Source: JBDTZF01 sp040005265 (GTDB taxonomy: Bacteria; Verrucomicrobiota; Verrucomicrobiia; Chthoniobacterales; UBA10450). Taken from it: 12,276 nucleotides of DNA. Under the pieces are notes generated by a model, which was given only the letters and a program-made list of their open reading frames with translations, was not told where the DNA came from and did no database searches. The DNA is taken from contig JBDTZF010000078.1 in assembly GCA_040005265.1 (NCBI GenBank), forward strand, positions 1 through 12,276, read 5' to 3'. This document shows, piece by piece, positions 6,001-12,276 of the stretch (the first letter of the stretch is position 1; each line of letters starts with the position of its first letter). The position numbers were made by a program, and so were the translations under genes.

Positions 6001-7875
6001 ATGTGCGGAATTGTGGGTTATGTCGGGCGCGCGGAAGCGACGCCCATTTTGCTCGATGGGTTGCGACGGCTTGAGTACCGCGGGTACGACTCGGCCGGCG
6101 TTGCCATAGTGAACGGGCACCATGCTATTGAGACGCGCAAATGTGCCGGGCGAATCGCATCTCTCGCGAAATTGATAGCCGAGAAGCCGGCGGCAGGGTC
6201 TTACGGTATCAGTCACACGCGCTGGGCCACTCACGGCAAAGTAACCGATGAGAATGCGCATCCGCATTTCGACGCCACCGGTAGGCTCGCGCTCGTTCAT
6301 AACGGCGTGATCGAAAATTATCAGGCCCTCAAGGATCAATTGATTCAGGATGGTGACAGCAATTTTTGCTCAGATACCGACACGGAGGTTCTCGCCCATT
6401 TGATCGGCAAACTTTACATCGACTCGTGCGCGACCACGGTGGATGTGGGTCAAAAAAAATCGCGGCTCGTTAATGCGGTGCGCACTGCGTTGAAGCAGGT
6501 GATCGGCACTTATGGCATCGCCCTGGTGCATGCGGACATCCCGGATTTCATTGTAGGCGCGCGCCGAGGCAGCCCGCTCGTTCTTGGCGTGGGCAAAGAG
6601 GAAAATTTTCTGGCCAGCGACGTGAGCGCCATTGTCGCCTACACGCGTGACGCCGTTTATTTGAATGACTTCGATGTGGTCGCTGTGGAACGCGACAAAT
6701 TCGAGATCAGCTCGCTGGCCGGGGAAACGGGGGACCGCCTGGTCAGCAAAGTCGAATTTACTGCCGAGGACATCAAGAAAGGCGATTACCCGCATTACAT
6801 GCTCAAGGAAATCTTTGAGCAAGCGAACTCGGTGCGGGACGCGATGCGCGGCCGGTTAAGCGTGGAAGAATGCACAGCCAAACTCGGCGGGCTAAACATG
6901 ACGCCGCAGGAATTGCGGGATGTGGGACGCATCGTGCTCACCGGTTGTGGCACAGCCCTGCACGCAGGCATGGTGGGCGAGTATCTGATCGAGTCGCTCG
7001 CAAACATTCCGGTCGAAGTCGAATTTGCGAGCGAGTTTCGTCATCGCAACACGCCGATGACGAACGACACGCTGGTGTTCGCCATCAGCCAGAGCGGCGA
7101 GACCGCCGATACCCTCGGCGCTTTGCGCGAGAGCCGGCGCAAAGGACATCGGACCCTTGGAATTTGCAATAATGTCGCCAGCACAATCGCACGTGAAAGC
7201 GACGGAGGCGTTTATATGCACGCCGGTCCGGAGATTGGCGTAGCGGCTACGAAATCGTTTACGTCGCAGCTTGCAATCCTCACGCTCATCGGCCTGCTGC
7301 TTGGACGGATGCGCAACCTCTCGACCAGTGAGGGAAGCCGAATCATTACTGCGCTGGAGGAGTTGCCCGCCCAAATCGAGGAGGTGCTTAAGCTGAGCGA
7401 CCAGATCAAGGCGATCGCGAAAAAATATGTTGAGGTAAGCGGCCTGCTTTTCTTTGGGCGGCAATTCAACTTTCCCATCGCCCTGGAAGCCGCGCTCAAG
7501 ATGAAGGAAATTACGTATCTCTTTGCTGAGGGTCATCCGAGCGCGGAGCTTAAACACGGGATCATCGCTCTCGTCCGTCCCGATCTGCCATCGGTATTCA
7601 TCGCGCCCGACGACGCGATTTTCTCGAAGAACGTGAACAACATGGAGCAGGTCAAGGCGCGCAAGGGCCCCATCATTGCCCTGACCAGTGGGAATGGCGT
7701 CAAGAAACTCAAGGGTATTGCCAACGACATTATCACTTTGCCCGATGCGCCCGATTGCCTGATGCCGATCCTCACCGTTATTCCACTCCAATTGCTCGCC
7801 TACCACCTCGCGGTCGAGCTCGGCCGCGACGTCGATAAACCGCGCAATCTGGCCAAGAGCGTAACGGTCGAATAG
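6001..7875 (+). CDS. glmS: Glutamine-fructose-6-phosphate aminotransferase (isomerizing)
   Basis: Converts fructose 6-phosphate and glutamine to glucosamine 6-phosphate and glutamate, the entry to UDP-GlcNAc and so to peptidoglycan and lipid A (feeding the pathway that LpxD serves). 624 residues, about 15 longer than E. coli GlmS (609). MCGIVGYVG at the start gives the catalytic Cys (residue 2, N-terminal after Met removal), which fixes the ATG. The class II glutamine amidotransferase domain spans roughly 2-240, with SHTRWATHG and HNGVIENY. SIS domain 1 is about 308-445 (VLTGCGTALHAG, ISQSGETADTLGA) and SIS domain 2 about 480-615 (FFGRQFNFPIALEAALKMKE, GHPSAELKHG). It ends in the conserved DVDKPRNLAKSVTVE. 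The extra residues seem to lie in the glutaminase domain, between SDTDTEVLAHLI and TYGIALVH. Confidence 0.97.
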   Translation: MCGIVGYVGRAEATPILLDGLRRLEYRGYDSAGVAIVNGHHAIETRKCAGRIASLAKLIAEKPAAGSYGISHTRWATHGKVTDENAHPHFDATGRLALVHNGVIENYQALKDQLIQDGDSNFCSDTDTEVLAHLIGKLYIDSCATTVDVGQKKSRLVNAVRTALKQVIGTYGIALVHADIPDFIVGARRGSPLVLGVGKEENFLASDVSAIVAYTRDAVYLNDFDVVAVERDKFEISSLAGETGDRLVSKVEFTAEDIKKGDYPHYMLKEIFEQANSVRDAMRGRLSVEECTAKLGGLNMTPQELRDVGRIVLTGCGTALHAGMVGEYLIESLANIPVEVEFASEFRHRNTPMTNDTLVFAISQSGETADTLGALRESRRKGHRTLGICNNVASTIARESDGGVYMHAGPEIGVAATKSFTSQLAILTLIGLLLGRMRNLSTSEGSRIITALEELPAQIEEVLKLSDQIKAIAKKYVEVSGLLFFGRQFNFPIALEAALKMKEITYLFAEGHPSAELKHGIIALVRPDLPSVFIAPDDAIFSKNVNNMEQVKARKGPIIALTSGNGVKKLKGIANDIITLPDAPDCLMPILTVIPLQLLAYHLAVELGRDVDKPRNLAKSVTVE

Positions 7876-7890
7876 CGCCTTCGTTGGAAA

Positions 7891-7995
7891 GGTGGATCGA
7901 GCAGTCCCTTGCTCGATGCTAAAATGTGCGCCTTAGGCGCCATACTTAACATCGCCTCCACCACGGCGGGCAAGCTTTAGAGCGGTCGATCCACC
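7891..7995. repeat. Repeat with terminal inverted repeats and internal hairpins (MITE-like)
   Basis: Perfect 10-base inverted ends, GGTGGATCGA (7891-7900) and TCGATCCACC (7986-7995), enclose about 85 bases with their own hairpins. One is ATCGAGCA / TGCTCGAT (7896-7903 and 7910-7917) around a GTCCCT loop. Another is GCGCC-TTA-GGCGC (7928-7940). A CGCC/GGCG pair follows near 7953-7968. It fills most of the 190-base gap between glmS and the first ATPase gene. It has no ORF of its own and no transposase. It could be a miniature mobile element or a structured RNA, and the hairpins could also end glmS transcription. The remaining bases, 7996-8065, show nothing I can name. Confidence 0.58.
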
Positions 7996-8065
7996 AACCT
8001 CTGGGATCAGCGAAGTCGTCCGCAAAGGTTTGCAGTAAATTCTCGGCTCAGGCATCATTCCACCG

Positions 8066-9766
8066 GTGCAACACAACGACGATTACGTGCTCAAAGTCCT
8101 CGAGGACGTGGGACTCGTTACCCGCAAGCAAATTGAGGGGGCCCAAAAACGTCTCAACGGCGGGAGAGTTGTCGATGTTTTGATCAAAGATGGTGTGGTT
8201 TCGGACACCGACGTCTCACGCTCTCTGGCTGCTCAGGCCCACATGGATTGGATCGACATCTCGCCGATGGTCATTCCACCGGAGGTGATCAACCAAATCC
8301 GGCCGGAGGACGCGCGCCGGTTCAAAGTCATTCCGGTGGCGTTCGGCGAGACTGGGCTGGTGATGGCGGTGAGCGATCCGCTCGACATCGATACGATCGA
8401 CAGCCTCAGTTTTCTGCTCCAGCGCGAAATCGAGCTGGTTTGCAGTAGCCCTGAGAAAATTCGTGAGGCGCTCGTCAAGTACTACGGCACGGCTGATGAA
8501 GCGGCCGATATTTTGCAGCAGCAGATCGGGGAAGATGTCGATCTTGGGCTGGAAATTGGCGAAAGCGCGGAAGCTGTCGCCGGCGATCAAGGCGATGCGC
8601 CGATCATTCGCATGGTGTCGATGTTGCTGGTGGAGGCGCACCGGCTCGGGGCGAGCGACATTCACCTCGAGCCGCTCGATAAAAAATTTCGGGTGCGTTT
8701 TCGCATCGACGGCGTTCTTCAGGAAATGCAGGCGCCGCCCAAACGTTTGCAATCGGCGATTGTCAGCCGCATTAAAATCATGACTGGCTCGATGAGCATC
8801 GCCGAGAAGCGTTTGCCGCAGGACGGGCGCATTCAGGTAAAAATTAGGAAGAAACCGCTCGATCTGCGTGTTTCGACGATTCCGACCAATCACGGCGAGA
8901 GCGTGGTGATGCGTTTGCTCGACAAATCGAGTCTCCTTCTTGGCCTGCCCGAGCTCGGTTTCTTCAGCGACGATCAGGAAACATTCGAGCGCCTGATCAA
9001 GCTGCCTGACGGCATTTTGCTCGTTACCGGGCCGACCGGTTCGGGAAAGACGAGCACGCTCTACGCCTGTTTGAATTACATAAACAAACCCGATCGGAAA
9101 ATTATCACTGTCGAGGAGCCGATCGAATATCAAATGTCGGGCATCAATCAGGTGCAGGTAAGCGCGGACATTGGAATGACGTTCCCGGCCGCACTGCGGT
9201 CGATTCTGCGCCAGGCGCCCAACATCATTATGATCGGCGAAATTCGTGATCTCGAGACGGCGAGCATCGCCACCAACGCGAGTCTCACCGGGCATCTTGT
9301 GTTTAGCACCCTGCACACGAACGACGCGCCCTCCGCGGTCGCGCGTTTAGTCGATATCGGCGTGCAGCCGTTTCTGGTCGCTTCCTCGGTGCGCGCGATC
9401 ATGGCCCAGAGGCTCGTTAGGCGACTGTGTCCAAGCTGCAAGGAACCTGGCGAACTCAGTGAAACCGAGTTGCGTGCACTGCGGATCGAGTCTGGCCAGC
9501 TTCGAGATGCGCAGGTCATGAAAGCCGTCGGGTGCGACCAGTGCCGCAAGACTGGTTACAAAGGGCGCATGGGTATTTTTGAGATTTTCGTCATCGATGA
9601 TGAGGTTCGCCACATGATCAACAAGCGAAGCTCGACGTTGACGTTGCGGCAACGCGCCCGCGAGCTCGGTATGCGCACCTTGCGTGAGGATGGCGTGCGG
9701 AAGGTTTTGGCTGGGCTCACATCAGCCGAAGAAGTGGTTTCAGTCACCATAGGAGACGTGAGCTGA
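8066..9766 (+). CDS. GspE/PilB-family secretion or pilus assembly ATPase, copy 1
   Basis: Hexameric cytosolic motor that powers pilin or pseudopilin assembly in type IV pili or type II secretion. 566 residues. The N-terminal MshEN/T2SSE-N domain is about 1-140. The core shows Walker A GPTGSGKTS at 322-330 (K328), the Asp box VEEPIEYQ, Walker B with catalytic E392 in IMIGEIRD, and the His box with H410 and H417 (TGHLVFSTLHTND). A tetracysteine zinc site is at C455/C458 and C490/C493. Just before Walker B it has RQAPNI where the family usually has RQDPDI, so two Asp are lost (A384, N386). The start is GTG at 8066 with no clear Shine-Dalgarno; the QHNDDYVLKVLEDVGLVT start fits the family. Its stop overlaps an ATG (TGATG at 9764). 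PilB versus GspE cannot be decided here. Confidence 0.93.
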   Translation: MQHNDDYVLKVLEDVGLVTRKQIEGAQKRLNGGRVVDVLIKDGVVSDTDVSRSLAAQAHMDWIDISPMVIPPEVINQIRPEDARRFKVIPVAFGETGLVMAVSDPLDIDTIDSLSFLLQREIELVCSSPEKIREALVKYYGTADEAADILQQQIGEDVDLGLEIGESAEAVAGDQGDAPIIRMVSMLLVEAHRLGASDIHLEPLDKKFRVRFRIDGVLQEMQAPPKRLQSAIVSRIKIMTGSMSIAEKRLPQDGRIQVKIRKKPLDLRVSTIPTNHGESVVMRLLDKSSLLLGLPELGFFSDDQETFERLIKLPDGILLVTGPTGSGKTSTLYACLNYINKPDRKIITVEEPIEYQMSGINQVQVSADIGMTFPAALRSILRQAPNIIMIGEIRDLETASIATNASLTGHLVFSTLHTNDAPSAVARLVDIGVQPFLVASSVRAIMAQRLVRRLCPSCKEPGELSETELRALRIESGQLRDAQVMKAVGCDQCRKTGYKGRMGIFEIFVIDDEVRHMINKRSSTLTLRQRARELGMRTLREDGVRKVLAGLTSAEEVVSVTIGDVS

Positions 9767-9788
9767 TGAAAATGACGAAGTCCGATCT

Positions 9789-9939
9789 GGGTAGCGCACG
9801 CGTCTCGCGTGCTGGCGAGCGCGTCCTCGCGATCGCGAACTTTCCTTGTCACGTTCCAATTCCTAAAAGTCGCCAGGCCTTAAGGAAAGCCTGTTTCGGC
9901 GAGACGCCGAAACCAGCACGCGAGACGCGTACGCTACCC
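9789..9939. repeat. 151-base palindromic element between the two ATPase genes
   Basis: Two 27-base arms, 9789-9815 and 9913-9939, are inverted copies matching at 26 of 27 positions (mismatch at 9797/9931). They begin GGGTAGCG and contain ACGCGTCTCGCGTGCTGG. Inside are a perfect nine-pair hairpin, GTTTCGGCG-AGA-CGCCGAAAC (9893-9913), and a TTTCCTT/AAGGAAA pair (9841-9847 and 9882-9888). I recall translations like GSARVSRAG and FGETPKPARETR as common spurious proteins from a dispersed repeat of this type, which fits a MITE- or REP-like family. It lies wholly in the gap between the paralogous ATPase genes. An in-frame 63-codon ORF (9766-9957) runs through it; I treat that as repeat-derived, not a gene with its own function. 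Confidence 0.75.
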
Positions 9940-9953
9940 GAAGGCGTTCGATC

Positions 9954-11639
9954 ATGAATGATAAGCAGGTAGCCGAACTATTCGTTGAGCAACGTGTTCT
10001 CCAGCCGTCGCAGGCGGAAGACGTGCTGAACGAGGTGGACATGAACGGAAAGTCGATCGTCCAAGCGATGGTGGACGGCGGCTATGTCGACCAACATGGA
10101 TTCTATAAGACAGTTGCCGATGCCCTTGGGACGGAACTTGTCGATCTTACCGACAAGGAAATCGCCCCGGAGATTTTACGTTTGATCCCGAGCGGCCTGG
10201 CCCGATTGCATCGCGCGTTGCCGATTGGAATGAGCGGCAACACGCTGCGGGTCGCGCTGGTCGATCCCCTCGAGCCGCGCACCGCTGAAGACCTTCGGTT
10301 TGCGCTCGGCAAAGACGTCGATGTTGTGGTCGCGCCCACTGAGCAGATTGAGGAGCGGATCAAACAATACTACGGCACCGAGACGTCGAGCATGGAGGAA
10401 ATCCTCGAGCAGCTCGGCGAAGCCGGCGAACTTTTACAACTGCGGGAGGGCGACGGTGCCACTATCACCGAAGCGGAGGCGAACGCGACGCCGATCATCC
10501 GGTTTGTCGATCTCATCCTGTATCAAGCGATACAGGACCGCGCGAGTGATATTCACTTCGAGCCGTTCGAGAACGAATTCAAAATTCGCTATCGCGTGGA
10601 TGGCGCGCTCTACGAGATGTCGCCGCCACCGCGTCACCTGGCGTTGCCGGTCATTTCGCGGGTGAAAGTAATGGCGAGTATGAACATCGCCGAGCGCCGT
10701 TTGCCCCAGGACGGGCGGATTCAAAAAAATATCGCCGGACGCAACATTGATCTTCGCGTTTCAACTTTGCCTACGCAATTCGGCGAGAGCGTTGTGTTGC
10801 GCGTGCTCGATCGCACGACTGTGAATCTCGACTTGGAAATGCTTGGCATGCCCGACTATATCCACGCCTACATTCTGGAAGTCATTCAGCGGCCGAATGG
10901 GATCTTCATCGCGACCGGCCCGACCGGGTCGGGCAAAACGACGACGCTCTATTCGTGTTTGCGCAAGATAAATACGATCGATTCCAAATTGCTCACTGCG
11001 GAAGAACCGGTCGAATACGACCTGGAGGGAATCGTGCAGGTGCCAGTCAACGAAGGGATCGGCCTCACTTTTGCCCGGGTGTTGCGGGCGTTTCTCCGGC
11101 AGGACCCCGACCGCATCATGGTTGGTGAAACGCGCGATCTGGAGACTGCGCAAATTGCCATCCAAGCATCCCTGACCGGCCATCTCGTGTTCACGACGCT
11201 GCACACTAACGACGCGGCCGGTGCAGTTACGCGTTTAATCGATATGGGCGTCGAGCCGTTTCTCATTTCGTCGACGCTGGAGGCAGTCCTCGGTCAAAGG
11301 TTGCTTCGCCGGATTTGTTCGAATTGCCGCACGACTTACAAACCGAATGAAGCGTTACTCGCACAACTCGATCTTTCACGGCGCGATATCGGCGCAAAGG
11401 AGTTTCATTACGGCAAGGGCTGCGAAACATGCAACAAGACCGGCTACAAGGGACGCATCGGGATTTACGAACTGATGAAGATCACGGACCCGATCCGGGA
11501 AATGATCAACGAGCGCGCGCCCACAGTCACACTCAAGCAGAAAGCGGTCGAGCTCGGCATGGTTTCGCTGCGTCAGGATGGATTGCGAAGTATTTTTGCC
11601 GGAGACACGACAATCGAAGAAGTTTTGAAATACACGTGA
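9954..11639 (+). CDS. GspE/PilB-family secretion or pilus assembly ATPase, copy 2
   Basis: Paralogue of the preceding ATPase, 561 residues, collinear with it. Walker A GPTGSGKTT is again at 322-330 (K328), catalytic E392 lies in IMVGETRD, and the zinc cysteines are again at C455/C458 and C490/C493. Its N-terminal MshEN-like domain (about 1-140) is more diverged from copy 1 than the core is. The Asp box is AEEPVEYD and the His box TGHLVFTTLHTND. Unlike copy 1 it keeps the usual RQDPDR before Walker B. The ATG at 9954 overlaps the stop of the short repeat-borne ORF (ATGA), and no strong Shine-Dalgarno is visible. It is followed after 83 bases by gspF/pilC, so the three genes are probably one operon. 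Whether the two motors form one mixed hexamer or serve separate machines is not visible. Confidence 0.94.
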   Translation: MNDKQVAELFVEQRVLQPSQAEDVLNEVDMNGKSIVQAMVDGGYVDQHGFYKTVADALGTELVDLTDKEIAPEILRLIPSGLARLHRALPIGMSGNTLRVALVDPLEPRTAEDLRFALGKDVDVVVAPTEQIEERIKQYYGTETSSMEEILEQLGEAGELLQLREGDGATITEAEANATPIIRFVDLILYQAIQDRASDIHFEPFENEFKIRYRVDGALYEMSPPPRHLALPVISRVKVMASMNIAERRLPQDGRIQKNIAGRNIDLRVSTLPTQFGESVVLRVLDRTTVNLDLEMLGMPDYIHAYILEVIQRPNGIFIATGPTGSGKTTTLYSCLRKINTIDSKLLTAEEPVEYDLEGIVQVPVNEGIGLTFARVLRAFLRQDPDRIMVGETRDLETAQIAIQASLTGHLVFTTLHTNDAAGAVTRLIDMGVEPFLISSTLEAVLGQRLLRRICSNCRTTYKPNEALLAQLDLSRRDIGAKEFHYGKGCETCNKTGYKGRIGIYELMKITDPIREMINERAPTVTLKQKAVELGMVSLRQDGLRSIFAGDTTIEEVLKYT

Positions 11640-11722
11640 AGCAGTTCGAGATCGATCGATTTCATGAATGAAGTGGACTCGTGTCTGCTGTTTTGGTGAA
11701 ATCACTCAATCATTCACTGATT

Positions 11723-12276
11723 ATGCCGCGCTTTAATTACGTAGCACTAGACGCCCGTGGACAGGAATCGACCGGCTTGGTCGATGCCGGCTCGACCAGC
11801 GAAGCGATCGGTCAACTGCGTCAGGCCGGTTATTTTCCGACGAGCGTTTACGAAGAAGGCAAAGGCGTCAGCCCCGATGGCAAGGCGGCGCGCAAGACGA
11901 GCAAGGCCGCTCCCAAGGCGCCACGGGCAAAAGCAGCCCGCATGGAAATCACGCTGTTTCAGCGCAAGAAAGTTAAACCCAAGATCATGATGATCTTTAC
12001 CCGGCAACTGGCGACGCTGATCGACGCCGGCCTCCCGCTCTTGCGCGGCCTGAATGTTCTCGCCAAACAGGAGCGCGACAAAGTGTTGAAGAGCACCATC
12101 GATAAACTGTCCGAATCGGTGCAAAGCGGGAACACGTTCTCGGATAGCCTGGCGCAGCATCCCCGTATCTTTAACGATCTTTACATCAACATGGTGAAAG
12201 CCGGCGAGCTGGGCGGCGTTCTCGAAGTCGTCCTGAACCGGCTCGCCGAGTTCCAGGAAAAGGCTTCCAAGATCCG
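11723..12276 (+). CDS. GspF/PilC-family inner-membrane platform protein, 3' truncated
   Basis: Polytopic inner-membrane platform on which the GspE/PilB motor acts in type IV pilus or type II secretion assembly. The frame opens at ATG 11723 (MPRFNYVALDARGQ, a typical family start) and stays open to the right edge, giving 184 residues of a usual 400 or so. Residues 1-45 are the N-terminal beta region. Residues about 46-73 form a Lys/Ala-rich linker (GKAARKTSKAAPKAPRAKAA). The first T2SSF domain follows from about 84, with IFTRQLATLIDAGLPLLRGL, the SGNTFSDSLAQHP segment and NMVKAGELGGVLEVVL, all family hallmarks. The transmembrane helices and second T2SSF domain lie beyond the window. The 83-base gap before it has no convincing Shine-Dalgarno. 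A pilT gene, often found near pilB and pilC, is not between them here. Confidence 0.93.
   Translation, partial: MPRFNYVALDARGQESTGLVDAGSTSEAIGQLRQAGYFPTSVYEEGKGVSPDGKAARKTSKAAPKAPRAKAARMEITLFQRKKVKPKIMMIFTRQLATLIDAGLPLLRGLNVLAKQERDKVLKSTIDKLSESVQSGNTFSDSLAQHPRIFNDLYINMVKAGELGGVLEVVLNRLAEFQEKASKI

Noticed and set aside
6892..7806. 304-codon open frame on the minus strand inside glmS
   Set aside because: Antisense shadow of a conserved gene with no start signal or family features.
8216..9316. 366-codon open frame on the minus strand inside ATPase copy 1
   Set aside because: It is fully antisense to a certain gene, is rich in His/Arg/Asp as expected of the complement of GC-rich codons, and resembles no protein family.
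9766..9957. 63-residue ORF between the ATPase genes as a functional protein
   Set aside because: It translates the palindromic element itself. I keep it only as a possible coupling frame.
1..12276. CRISPR array, prophage, toxin-antitoxin or defence genes
   Set aside because: No regularly spaced direct repeats, integrase, nuclease-helicase or toxin-type ORF was found. The NYN protein alone is not evidence for a toxin module because it has no antitoxin partner.

Overview
The window looks like a chromosomal segment of a diderm, LPS-bearing bacterium of fairly high GC. The best guess is Verrucomicrobiota, perhaps a soil Chthoniobacterales-type lineage. The reasons are lpxD (lipid A synthesis), the gene set with two tandem GspE/PilB ATPases in front of a GspF/PilC gene, and several gaps filled with palindromic repeats of a kind I associate with that group. 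The phylum call is inference from gene content and recall, not a search result.

Layout from left to right. A class II fructose-bisphosphate aldolase, cut by the left edge, is followed by a nested palindromic repeat and then lpxD. A stand-alone receiver-domain protein converges on a YacP-like NYN-domain protein on the minus strand. Upstream of the latter on the same strand is a 45-residue, extremely basic protein with a clear Shine-Dalgarno and a candidate terminator. Divergent from it runs a two-gene unit: a membrane-anchored coiled-coil protein overlapping a tiny lipoprotein. glgC (minus) converges on that unit and diverges from glmS (plus). After glmS comes a gap holding a hairpin repeat, then GspE/PilB-1, a second palindromic repeat, GspE/PilB-2, and the 5' half of gspF/pilC, cut by the right edge.

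Functionally the window mixes central and envelope sugar metabolism (aldolase, GlgC for glycogen, GlmS for amino sugars, LpxD for lipid A) with the motor and inner-membrane platform of a type IV pilus or type II secretion machine. The pil/gsp genes are very probably one operon. The other genes are mostly singletons or pairs.

I do not see a defence island, CRISPR array, transposase, rRNA or tRNA. The least explained elements are the 45-aa basic protein, the palindromic repeats sitting in gene gaps (one between the two ATPase genes is open in frame and keeps stop/start overlaps at both ends), and the coiled-coil/lipoprotein pair. No gap exceeds 300 bases; the largest are about 190 (7876-8065), 187 (9767-9953) and 175 (5826-6000).
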